A DNA stretch of 64,000 bases from Aquipluma nitroreducens (GTDB lineage Bacteria; Bacteroidota; Bacteroidia; Bacteroidales; Prolixibacteraceae), in NCBI RefSeq assembly GCF_009689585.1, contig NZ_AP018694.1, positions 4,765,501 through 4,829,500 of the forward strand, written 5' to 3'. Position numbers and translations under genes: made by a program. Under the pieces are notes generated by a model. It saw nothing but the letters and a program-made list of their open reading frames with translations, did not search any database and was not told the DNA's origin. Positions 26,430 through 34,873 of this stretch are shown piece by piece (within the stretch, counting starts at the first letter, position 1; each line of letters begins with the position of its first letter).

Positions 26430-26666
26430 ATGGAACTTGAAAAATTAAAAACCGTTGCCTCAACCATAACGGTTATTCTGGAAGAAGAAGGAATTATGTC
26501 GTTGGATGAGTTAAGAGACATGGTAAACCTACCTGAAAAAGATGTGTTATTGGCACTGGACTGGCTTCATGGCAAAGAACGGGTAGAGCTCCTGCCAGCA
26601 GAGAATATAATGCTGGTATTTAATCTTTTGGCAGAACAGCATTTTATACAGAACAGCCACATGTGA
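26430..26666 (+). CDS. Small winged-helix protein (DUF2582-like)
   Basis: The 78-residue protein follows the same plan as the one at 21654: an N-terminal helix (VASTITVILEEEGIMSLDEL), then VNLPEKDVLLALDWLHGKER and a short strand, with a few extra C-terminal residues. It is 22 bases upstream of the phosphoesterase gene and follows the glycan operon by 350 bases. A regulatory or protein-interaction role is guessed from the winged-helix fold only. Confidence 0.72.
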   Translation: MELEKLKTVASTITVILEEEGIMSLDELRDMVNLPEKDVLLALDWLHGKERVELLPAENIMLVFNLLAEQHFIQNSHM

Positions 26667-26688
26667 TCAGAAACAATTACACAGAAAC

Positions 26689-27474
26689 ATGAAAACAATT
26701 TATAACGGTATGATGGTCATGGTCTTGCTTGTTATCTGCTCATGCAGTAAGCTCACACAATACAGCCCGTATGATGCAAATACCGAGCACAGCAACGTAA
26801 ATTCGCAAAATATTTCGGAAATACTGAGCAAACAACAACCGGGCGATTCACTTGTTTTTATTGCCATTTCGGATACTCATACCGACTATTCCGATCTGAG
26901 AGCTGCGGTAACAACCATCAACGAAATGGAAGGGATTTCGTTTGTAATGGTTTGCGGTGATATCACTGATTGGGGCTTGTTCAAAGAGCTCGACGACTAC
27001 TATCACCTGATTAGCCGATTGAATATTCCATTTGTGACCCTAATCGGGAATCACGACTATCTGTCAAATGGCAAATTAATTTTCAACAAGATGTTTGGAC
27101 CGACTAATTACTATTTTGATATCGGGAATTACCGGATGGTTGTGTTCGACAATGTGGTTTGGGAAAACGGAAATCAGGAACCTGACTTCGAATGGTTTCA
27201 GCAAACGCTTAATATTCCTAAAGGGATGACCAGCATTACCTGCTTCCACATTCACCGGTTTGACCCCCAGTTAGATAATGGTTATGCTGATAAAATGCTT
27301 GGAATTATAGAAAAGTATCCGGTGAGTCTCAGCATTTTTGGGCATGGGCACGATTACTGGGAAGAGGAAGTCAATAACCGCCGATACCTTATGGTTCCGG
27401 ATATTACGATGCGGAATATGACTAAAATAACCCTTGCCAATAAAACTGCAACAATTCAAATATTAAGTTTTTAA
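26689..27474 (+). CDS. Calcineurin-like metallophosphoesterase lipoprotein
   Basis: The 261-residue protein begins with a lipoprotein signal (MVMVLLVICSCSK). It then has the metallophosphoesterase blocks in order: AISDTHTDY (metal site, D and H), VCGDITDWG, LIGNHDYL, CFHIH and FGHGHDYW. These residues bind a di-metal centre that hydrolyses phosphoesters. A lipid anchor places it in the periplasm or outer membrane. Its place after the lipid-sugar operon suggests a phosphate group of an envelope lipid as substrate, but that is inference. Confidence 0.88.
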   Translation: MKTIYNGMMVMVLLVICSCSKLTQYSPYDANTEHSNVNSQNISEILSKQQPGDSLVFIAISDTHTDYSDLRAAVTTINEMEGISFVMVCGDITDWGLFKELDDYYHLISRLNIPFVTLIGNHDYLSNGKLIFNKMFGPTNYYFDIGNYRMVVFDNVVWENGNQEPDFEWFQQTLNIPKGMTSITCFHIHRFDPQLDNGYADKMLGIIEKYPVSLSIFGHGHDYWEEEVNNRRYLMVPDITMRNMTKITLANKTATIQILSF

Positions 27475-27484
27475 AAACAACACG

Positions 27485-28093
27485 ATGAAAGCCATAAGTA
27501 TAAGATTGTTCCTACTTCTTGTTTTTGCTTTTGTTTCCGGAAATATTTTTGGTTCTGGAAACAAAGATTCAAAACTGACAAAAAAAATATTTGCACCAGA
27601 CTATCTTAATTTTCAATATGCGGGAAATCTGGGATTGGGATCGGTGGGCATTGGCTATATTTCTGTGAATAATAAAAGCACTTTAGGATTCAGTTATGGC
27701 TACTTACCAGAATCTATAAACAAGGTAGAAGTTCATACTCTTTCGTTAAAAAGAGTATTCCATATCAGCAAACACAGATTTTCAAAAAATCTTCTTGGTA
27801 CGAGTTATATGGGCACAAACATAATTTTGTCTAAAACTAAGAATACTTATATTAAGTTTCCGAATCACTTTCCTAGCAAATATTATTTTACAAATGCTGT
27901 CCATTTTGCTCCATTTATAGGTGCTAAATTTGATAACATCTTAACGAACAAAAAGAAATTATTTAGATATCCGTATATAGAAATCGGGACGATTGATTAC
28001 TACTTATTTAATTTAATAAAGTATAAACAACTAGATTTTGTCGATTGCTTAAATGTGTCCATGGGAGTTTCCTTCTGTTTAAACAAAAAATAA
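27485..28093 (+). CDS. Secreted or outer-membrane protein of unknown function
   Basis: The 202-residue protein has an N-terminal signal peptide (LFLLLVFAFVSGNIFG) and strand-rich sequence such as FQYAGNLGLGSVGIGYISVN and TLGFSYGYLP, ending in SMGVSFCLNK. The alternating pattern suggests a small outer-membrane barrel. I recognise no family. It starts ten bases after the phosphoesterase gene and may be cotranscribed. Its base composition becomes more AT-rich toward the end, where the mobile-element remnant begins. Confidence 0.65.
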   Translation: MKAISIRLFLLLVFAFVSGNIFGSGNKDSKLTKKIFAPDYLNFQYAGNLGLGSVGIGYISVNNKSTLGFSYGYLPESINKVEVHTLSLKRVFHISKHRFSKNLLGTSYMGTNIILSKTKNTYIKFPNHFPSKYYFTNAVHFAPFIGAKFDNILTNKKKLFRYPYIEIGTIDYYLFNLIKYKQLDFVDCLNVSMGVSFCLNKK

Positions 28094-28140
28094 TTGATAG
28101 AAAGGTGGTGATTTAACTTTATCTACAGGACTCATTATTT

Positions 28141-28547
28141 ATAAAGAAAATAATAGCTTTTATTGAATCCGTTTATGATCAACTTGAAGATATTGAAGGT
28201 TGAGAAGAAATGTCATTGGCCAATGCAAGTGCTGCCATTGCTGTATTGGAAGATTCATTTAATAAAGTCAAAACATCAATTTCAGCATACATTTTTAAAA
28301 ATGAAGCTGAAGAAATTCATTTTTTCAAAGTAACCAATACCCAATTATTTAGCAAGCTTATCTATTGCCAAAAAGTTTGCAGAATTGAGGCGGCTCGTCC
28401 CGCCGGGAGCAATACAGCAATAAAAACTATTTAACAAAAGAATTTGACCGGATTCAATACTATTTTGAAAGAAATATAGACTTTTATAAATACTATCGAA
28501 ACGGGTATACCCATTTTGATACCTATTATTTTTTGAGGGGCAAGCCT
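28141..28547 (+). pseudogene. rteC: 5' part of a disrupted rteC gene
   Basis: RteC is the regulator that triggers excision of CTnDOT-type conjugative transposons of Bacteroides. The reading IIAFIESVYDQLEDIEG is followed by an in-frame TGA at 28201. From 28210 it continues with EEIHFFKVTNTQLFSKLIYC and a degenerate R-P-A-G-S-N motif. One base is missing from an A run near 28422-28426, after which YLTKEFDRIQYYFERNIDFY continues to the insertion element at 28548. The two halves of RteC are thus separated by the IS, with one stop and one frameshift in this half. Confidence 0.8.
28472..28547 (+). repeat. Left copy of the 76-base target duplication
   Basis: This 76-base segment recurs at 30186-30261 with one mismatch (c at 28497, a at 30211). 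It ends exactly where the inverted repeat of the IS starts. It is part of the rteC coding sequence, which the second copy continues, so it is a target-site duplication rather than part of the element. Confidence 0.9.
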
Positions 28548-30185
28548 CCTGTTTTCCGCACTTTTCAAAAACAGCCACTGGAAGGCCTGATTTTACTGGG
28601 ATGAATTTTGAAAATGGGTGTCCCATTTATATTTTTGGGCATGTTTGTACGAAAGAAGTTAAATTCATCAGGGAGTACTTCGGTTCAAATTATCATTAAA
28701 GCCAGGGGAAACTACAAGGTTGTCAAAACAATTGGGTGCAGTTCCAACGAGCAAGAGTTGCAGAAATTGTTCTATCTGGGCAAACAGGAGATCGAAAGAT
28801 TAACTGCTCAGTCCAGATTATTTGTTTCAGAGAACGATACTATTGTCGAACAGGTTTTTTCCGCCATGAGCAATGCCAGCATTCGTACCGTTGGCCTGAG
28901 CTTGTTTTCGGAAAGATCTACGACAGCATAGGCTTTGGTGTTTTGCAGGAAGACCTTTTTCGCCATTTGGTCATTACCCGGCTGGCTTTTCCCTAAGCAA
29001 GCTGAAAACGATAGAATACCTTTACCGTTTTCAAGGAGTAATGCTTGATTTAGATACGGTGTACCGTTTTCTGGATAAGCAGAACAGCCAACTGAAAGGA
29101 CATGTTGAACAGATTGCTTTTGCGCATACATTAAAGGTTTTACAAGGCAATATCAGTATTGTATTTTACGATATGACCACGCTATACTTTGAAGCCAGCG
29201 ATGAGGATGATTTACGAAAAACGGGTTTCAGCAAGGACGGGAAACATGAAAACCCTCAAATTTATATTGGGTTGCTTGTTGGCCTGGGCGGTTATGCGAT
29301 CGGGTACGATATTTTAGAAGGTAATATTTACGAAGGGCACACACTAATCCCGTTCATCGAAAAAATCAGCGAGAAATTTAAATTGAAACACCCAATTGTG
29401 GTTGCAGATGCAGGGCTTTTATCGAACGACAATGTAAAAGCACTGGAACAGAAAGGATACGAGTACATTATTGGTGCCCGGCTGAAAAATGAACCGGATA
29501 AGGTAAAAAAGCAAATCCTGGAATGTCAGTTTTCAGAAGGACAGATCAGAAGGATAAACAAAGTTGGCCGAACCCGGATAATTGTGAGTTATGCAACAAC
29601 CCGGGCGAAAAAAGATGAGCATAACCGCAACCGTGGATTGCAACGGCTGGAAAAACAGGTTAAAGCCGGAAAGCTGACCAAATCGAGTATCAACAATAAA
29701 GGCTACAATAAATACCTGCGGCTACATGGAAATATGACCATCGAGATTGATTACCAGAAGTTTAATCAGGACAAAATATGGGATGGATTGAAGGGATACG
29801 TTACCAACACAAAACTCAGGGACAAACAAGTAATTGAGAATTATAAAAATCTGTGGCACATTGAAAAAGCATTCCGAATGTCCAAAACCGATCTGCGCAT
29901 ACGTCCAATCTACCATCGCCTTAAACACCGGATCGAAGCCCACATCTGTATATCATTTACGGCATATTGTATCTACAAAGAGCTGGAAAGAGTACTTTAC
30001 AAGGAAAAGTCAAGCCTGTCATTAAAGAAAGCAGCTGAGTTGACCCATAACATGTACCAAATCTCATATATGCTGCCTGAATCAAAACATACCAAGTCCA
30101 AACTCCTGAAAATGGACGACCAACAAGCAGAACTACACCAAATTATCTCGAAATATTTTCAGGGTGTCCCATAGCGGAAAACAGG
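28548..30185 (+). mobile_element. IS1634-like (IS4-group) insertion sequence
   Basis: The 1638-base element is bounded by 12-base perfect inverted repeats: CCTGTTTTCCGC at 28548-28559 and GCGGAAAACAGG at 30174-30185. It encodes one DDE transposase. A 76-base direct repeat of the target flanks it. IS1634 and IS1549 are known for unusually long, variable target duplications, and the protein fits that family. It splits rteC. One base of ambiguity exists at the ends because G precedes the left target repeat and also ends the element. Confidence 0.9.
28608..30174 (+). pseudogene. IS1634/IS4-group DDE transposase, two frameshifts
   Basis: The protein is encoded in three successive frames. 28608-28905 gives VQIIIKARGNYKVVKTIGCS and following residues, about 28905-28993 gives FGKIYDSIGFGVLQEDLFRH, and from about 28993 the main part runs through the ATG at 29041 to 30174. 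Each shift equals one missing base, at TTGTTTT near 28904 and CCC at 28991-28993. The main part has the DDE residues in IVFYDMTTLYFEA and IVVADAGLLS, and the Y-x-x-L-W-x-I-E-K-A-F-R motif (NLWHIEKAFRMSK). It is inactive as written, unless the shifts are sequencing errors. Confidence 0.88.
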
Positions 30186-30261
30186 AAATATAGACTTTTA
30201 TAAATACTATAGAAACGGGTATACCCATTTTGATACCTATTATTTTTTGAGGGGCAAGCCT
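30186..30261 (+). repeat. Right copy of the 76-base target duplication
   Basis: Second copy of the rteC segment, immediately after the right inverted repeat of the IS. Coding of RteC continues directly from it into the rest of the gene. The single mismatch to the left copy shows the insertion is not brand new, or that one copy contains an error. Confidence 0.9.
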
Positions 30262-30696
30262 GATGTTCAACTAGCTTTAGATAGTTTTTATTTTGAGCGA
30301 GACTCAAGATTTTCTACTTGCTATGATTTTGCAGTAGCTAAAGTTATCGCAAATGATATGTTGACCGTTTATCTCAACAACGAATTGGTTAAACTCGATA
30401 AACACCCAGAAGAAGAACAGATTACTGTTTCATTTCCAAAAGTCAAAGAAATCTGGACAGAAAGTAAGACTGACCTTGTAGAGTTACTTTACGCTTTGTA
30501 TGAATTAGGATGTTTTAATTTCGGAAAGATTTCACTCATACGTCTAGCCAATTATCTGGAAAACGTATTTAATATTAGCTTAGGAGATGTATATCGTACC
30601 TATCTTTCGATACGTGGTCGTACTAACAGAACACAGTTTTTAGATCAATTGAAAGAGAGACTGATTGCAAAAATGAATAAGGATGACCAAAAATAG
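30186..30696 (+). pseudogene. rteC: 3' part of the disrupted rteC gene
   Basis: The reading frame from the target duplication encodes GYTHFDTYYFLRGKP, then DSFYFERDSRFSTCYDFAVA and KVIANDMLTVYLNNELVKLD. It continues to a helical C-terminus with SIRGRTNRTQFLDQLKERL. This matches the conserved core and C-terminal domain of RteC. The C-terminal part is intact, but it has lost its start through the IS insertion. Together with the HTH fragment at 31040 it marks a relic of a CTnDOT-like integrative conjugative element. Confidence 0.85.
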
Positions 30697-31039
30697 CGAT
30701 AATAGGTTATTACCAAGTTCTTCTTTTCGAATCTTCTATAAATAAATTTTATAATATATTGAAAAAAAGAAATATAACGATTCAGAAACACCAAGTACAA
30801 TACCAAGATTTTATTCCAGAAATTCTCCAGTATTAAGTCTATAAGCAGCCGCATTAAGCGCCTTTTTAAATTTATTGAAAAAGAAATTTGCTAGAACCAA
30901 GTTTCTTTTTCATGATTATTTAAAACCTAGCTTATAATATATTTATTCACGCAGCTTTCAATTAATTTGGAAAAAAATTTGATCAACTTGGCCTTATAAA
31001 ATATTACTAGTCCTGACTTTTGTGACAAAACTAATTGCT
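30697..31039. other. AT-rich stretch without recognisable genes
   Basis: This 340-base stretch is very AT-rich and contains only short open frames with no domain I recognise. It separates rteC from the HTH fragment and is probably degraded mobile-element sequence. Confidence 0.5.
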
Positions 31040-31270
31040 ATGGAAGTCATTACAGTTGAATCGAAGGCATACAAAGAATTGATGGCAAAGATTAACCCAA
31101 TTGCCCAGTTTGTGGCAGAATACCAGTCTGTCAACATGATTAATCCTGAAGAGGAGTGGATAGATAGTTTCAAAGTTTGTTACTTTTTGAACATCAGCCA
31201 ACGCACAATAAGGGGATATAACAATATTTTGAAGCGATTGTCCTTTTCAAGTATATTCTTCAATCTATGA
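31040..31270 (+). pseudogene. Truncated excisionase-type helix-turn-helix protein
   Basis: The reading frame from the ATG at 31040 gives MEVITVESKAYKELMAKINP and EEWIDSFKVCYFLNISQRTI. This is the start of the MerR-like/excisionase HTH proteins carried by Bacteroidetes conjugative transposons. The next part of the HTH, normally about 35 further residues, is replaced by SSIFFNL and a stop at 31268-31270. A neighbouring frame carries residues resembling the missing end (CPFQVYSS, then SVTLLKT), which suggests a frameshift. It is likely a non-functional relic next to rteC. Confidence 0.65.
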
Positions 31271-31459
31271 GAGTGTAACTCTTTTGAAAACATAGAAAGT
31301 TCTTCCTCTGATTTATTATTTTTATGAAAGTCGCTGCTCTATAATTTTTTTTCGTTAAAACTGTGTTTGAGATTATATAATTTTAAACTTCTGGGGTCAA
31401 TAAACTCGAGACATTTCTTTGATACAGTTATAGAATTACAACCATTAAAAATAATTCTA

Positions 31460-32830
31460 TCAATAAATTACTCCTAATAAATATTGAAGATTTGCATATT
31501 CAAGGAGAGTATCCTTCTCAATGTTTAATAACTGGATATTTATTTTGATTATATTTAATTGTGCGTCATTCAATTCGATAGTGGTTATCACACTGTTTTT
31601 ATAACCTACCAGTGCAATTTCATAAGCTTTGTTTGCCACTTCCACGTTAGTCAATACCGATTCACGCTGTGCATTGAGTGAATAGATATGTTGAATAGAT
31701 GTTAAATATTTATTTTTGAATTGAAGCTTGAAGCTTTCTTCGTAAGCTTCAAGCTTCTCAATACCGGCCTTAATTTCCTGAGCTTTACTTTTCGATAAAT
31801 TCCCGTCAAACAAATTGATTCTTATACCAACTCCAATCGCATAACCTTGTCTCCATGCCTGATCAAAAGGAGGGGTGTCAAGTCCATGATAGATATGATA
31901 GTTACCGAATGCAAATAAAGTCGGTAAATTTTCAGCCTTTTCAATTTTCTCTTTATAATCGAGGACACTTTTCATTGCTTTTAGTGACTGTATTTTATTA
32001 TTCCCGGTATTAATACTGTCTGAAAGTTGTCCTGACGAAAGCATTGAGCAATCAATAGGATTGGAAATACTACCTATACAAATGATGGAGGTGGTATCTG
32101 AGAGATTAAGCAAAACTTTTAAAGCATCGAGTGTAATTTCTTTTTTGCTTTTAAGTTCAAAGAGTCGACTTTCGAAATCTTTCAATTTAGCTTTGAACAT
32201 AAGAACGTCAAATTCCGAACGAACACCTTCCTGATAAGATTTTTCAGCCATGGCGAGATGTTCCTGGATTTGACTCAATGCCTGCTCATTAACCTTCAAA
32301 ACTTCATCCAGAAAGAGCACATTATAAAATGCAGTCTTAACATTCAGGCTTAAATTCCCTTCAGTTTCCCGAAAATCTTTCTGGTAGGCTTCTTTTAATG
32401 CGTTGGTGCTCTCCAAAGCATTTTTACGTTTCCCTCCCGCATATAACGTGTATGTCATATTCATGTCCATGGTTAATATATCCCTGTCGAGTATGGAGAA
32501 AGGCGCCTTTGAATGCATAATAATATCTTCACCGGTTGGTGTGCCACTGCTCAGAACTGGGACACTGGAACCCTCAAGTGGGAATAATCCTGCCGTATTA
32601 TTGGAATAAAAATACTTTGAAAGTATTTCTGCCTGAGGAAGAAAATTAGAATTGACCTGATCGTGTTTGGCGTCAGCTTCCTTAATTTGACTTTCATTTA
32701 TCTTTATGTTTGGATTTTGATCTAAAGCAATCCGGATGGCATCATTAAGCGTAAGTGCCTTTTGTGCAAAAGATGTTGTATTCCATAAAGCAAGTGACAT
32801 TAGAAAATAAATAATTATACCTTTTTTCAT
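31460..32830 (-). CDS. TolC-family outer-membrane efflux protein
   Basis: The 456-residue protein has a signal peptide (IIYFLMSLALWNTTSFAQ) and the OEP pattern LTLNDAIRIALDQNPNIKIN, long coiled helices, and a second repeat with YKNSVITTIELNDAQLNIIK. It overlaps the upstream ABC permease gene by four bases and ends the leftward operon. It should be the outer-membrane channel for the HlyD/ABC-2 exporter encoded with it. Confidence 0.92.
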   Translation of the reverse strand: MKKGIIIYFLMSLALWNTTSFAQKALTLNDAIRIALDQNPNIKINESQIKEADAKHDQVNSNFLPQAEILSKYFYSNNTAGLFPLEGSSVPVLSSGTPTGEDIIMHSKAPFSILDRDILTMDMNMTYTLYAGGKRKNALESTNALKEAYQKDFRETEGNLSLNVKTAFYNVLFLDEVLKVNEQALSQIQEHLAMAEKSYQEGVRSEFDVLMFKAKLKDFESRLFELKSKKEITLDALKVLLNLSDTTSIICIGSISNPIDCSMLSSGQLSDSINTGNNKIQSLKAMKSVLDYKEKIEKAENLPTLFAFGNYHIYHGLDTPPFDQAWRQGYAIGVGIRINLFDGNLSKSKAQEIKAGIEKLEAYEESFKLQFKNKYLTSIQHIYSLNAQRESVLTNVEVANKAYEIALVGYKNSVITTIELNDAQLNIIKINIQLLNIEKDTLLEYANLQYLLGVIY

Positions 32831-34029
32831 GATTGAATCTCCTCTACATTTAATTTAATATTTTCATGTCCTAATTTCTTTTCGCGATGTTTTCTTTCAA
32901 ATTGACCAACAATTATGGACACAATTGACAATACGGAAAATAATCCTGTGAATTGCCAGAGTTTGTTCATAAAAGGTTGTGCCGTAGCTAGTGGCTGATG
33001 ATGGTTAAATACCAGATAAAGTGATTTTAGATAATATCTTAATGGGAACCAACCTCCGATTCGGGTTGGTAAATCAGCCATTTGTTCGAATGGCACCATA
33101 TATCCTGAATACATAAATGCAGGGAGGACAATAAGAGTGATAATGGCAGCTAAGATTCCACTATTGTTAATGTTTAAAACAAGAAAGTAGGAAATACTTT
33201 CCATTGAAATAGTGAATAGGAATATAACTGATATCACATTCCAAATTTCGGATTGATCAAATGGAACACCAAATAATAGCATTGTAGAATAGAATGCAAC
33301 AGAAATCGATGTCCCTGCAACAAATCCAGAAACTATGGCCGCCCGGATAAGTTCTATTGCCGGAATTTGTCTTGCATTTCGAATTAGTGGAAATTTTTGT
33401 TTCCAGATTTTGAGGCTTCCAAGTAAGGCAAAAAGTATAGTAATCATTGAAATCGTTTGCATGGCTAAACCCATAAATGCCGGAAGTACAGAAGCCTCCA
33501 TACTCAGAGTAGGTGAGTAATAAACTCTTTCGGCAACACTGATTAGAGGTTCTTTTGAATGTCGGCTATTCGGAATACTACCTAAATCTTCCACCCGAAC
33601 ATGCAATGCAAGTTGACCATTGATCGTCGAAATAATCTGGTTTAATTTTGAAAGCGCTGTACCCGGAATTGATGGATTTGCAGTGCCATTTAATGCTGCC
33701 AATATTCTGACTCCAAGATTATTTTGGATGTCATGATAGGCATCATGAGGAATAACTACACCCATATCAATTTCATTCCCGTCGATCATTTTCTGTAATG
33801 AAAGGTAATCAATGGGCTGATCTACAATTTGATAATAATCGGAAGCACGAATGTTGTATAAAATTGACCGACTCAATACAGAATGATCCTCATCCACAAT
33901 TGCGATGCGAATATTGCGCGGTGCAGTCTTGTAATACATTCCTGCCATCATGCTGAAAAACAATATCAATACCAATGAAACCATAACGATTCGCATGATA
34001 ATCATCATAGCAAGTTTGAGCATTTTCAT
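32827..34029 (-). CDS. ABC-2-type transporter permease
   Basis: The 400-residue protein has an N-terminal helix, a large extracytoplasmic domain (IRIAIVDEDHSVLSRSILYN) and a C-terminal six-helix ABC-2 membrane domain with PAFMYSGYMVPFEQMADLPT. It matches YhbS/YhhJ-type permeases that work with a HlyD-like adaptor. No ATPase gene is visible beside it, so the nucleotide-binding subunit must be encoded elsewhere, or the system lacks one. It lies two bases from the adaptor gene. Confidence 0.9.
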   Translation of the reverse strand: MKMLKLAMMIIMRIVMVSLVLILFFSMMAGMYYKTAPRNIRIAIVDEDHSVLSRSILYNIRASDYYQIVDQPIDYLSLQKMIDGNEIDMGVVIPHDAYHDIQNNLGVRILAALNGTANPSIPGTALSKLNQIISTINGQLALHVRVEDLGSIPNSRHSKEPLISVAERVYYSPTLSMEASVLPAFMGLAMQTISMITILFALLGSLKIWKQKFPLIRNARQIPAIELIRAAIVSGFVAGTSISVAFYSTMLLFGVPFDQSEIWNVISVIFLFTISMESISYFLVLNINNSGILAAIITLIVLPAFMYSGYMVPFEQMADLPTRIGGWFPLRYYLKSLYLVFNHHQPLATAQPFMNKLWQFTGLFSVLSIVSIIVGQFERKHREKKLGHENIKLNVEEIQS

Positions 34030-34031
34030 GT

Positions 34032-34862
34032 CTATTGGTTTTTAATTGGGTTCGAATTGTCATTACCCGGCTCTTTTAGCGTAAGATAGACATACATGCC
34101 TGGTTTACAGGTGACTATTGAAGCATGTCGAGGAGTATCCACCAATTTCATCTTTACATCAAAAGTCCTTACGTCGCGTTCGTCCCTCAGTGTTGTTGGT
34201 GTATGTGAGGCGAATTCAGCAAAGGGAAGTATTTGAACCACCTTTGCTGCATAATCTGGTCCGGAAGTATTACTTTTTATTTCAAATTGCTGTCCAATAT
34301 TGATCTGGTCTATGAATCTTTCAGGTATACTAAATCTTGCCCAGGTTCCATCCGGATCAGTAACTATAACGACTGCCATTCCTGGCGATAATATTTGTCC
34401 GTTTTCCAAAACCTTAACATTCACGATGCCATCTATTGGTGAGGTAATAAGCATATCTTCAATTTTGGTTTTTAATGCCAAGATATTACTTCGAAGTACC
34501 TCATACGATGTTTCTATCTCATCAACCTTCTGCTGCGGCAAGGCACCAGCTTGAAATAAATGTTCCATCCGGCTTTTATTCAGAATGATGTTTTTAAGCT
34601 GAGAATTCATTGCATCCATATTTGCATCTAATTCCCTCGTATCAAGGCGGGCAATTTTATCACCTTGTTTTACGGTGTCTCCTTCATCAACATATATTGA
34701 TGTAATTTTCCCAGGTAGACGTCCGGTTATATTGACCTGTGTATTTTCAATATAACCCATAAATTGATGTTGAGTCGGTTCTTGTTTTAACGAATTTGTG
34801 CAGGAAAAAAGAATGATTCCTATCAGCGATAGCGAAATCTTTAGGAATAGTTTTGCTTTCAT
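34032..34862 (-). CDS. HlyD-family membrane-fusion lipoprotein
   Basis: The 276-residue protein has a lipoprotein signal (SLSLIGIILFSCTNS), a first lipoyl half (GRLPGKITSIYVDEGDTVKQ), a coiled hairpin, a second lipoyl half (LITSPIDGIVNVKVLENGQI) and a beta-barrel domain. It bridges the permease and the TolC-like channel. A Cys-anchored form is common in this phylum. It is 11 bases downstream of the outer-membrane gene at 34874. Confidence 0.92.
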   Translation of the reverse strand: MKAKLFLKISLSLIGIILFSCTNSLKQEPTQHQFMGYIENTQVNITGRLPGKITSIYVDEGDTVKQGDKIARLDTRELDANMDAMNSQLKNIILNKSRMEHLFQAGALPQQKVDEIETSYEVLRSNILALKTKIEDMLITSPIDGIVNVKVLENGQILSPGMAVVIVTDPDGTWARFSIPERFIDQINIGQQFEIKSNTSGPDYAAKVVQILPFAEFASHTPTTLRDERDVRTFDVKMKLVDTPRHASIVTCKPGMYVYLTLKEPGNDNSNPIKNQ

Positions 34863-34873
34863 AGTAATATATA

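Noticed and set aside
28608-29041. Programmed frameshifting in the transposase
   Set aside because: Two shifts at non-slippery runs, and IS1634-type transposases are normally one frame; decay or sequence error fits better.
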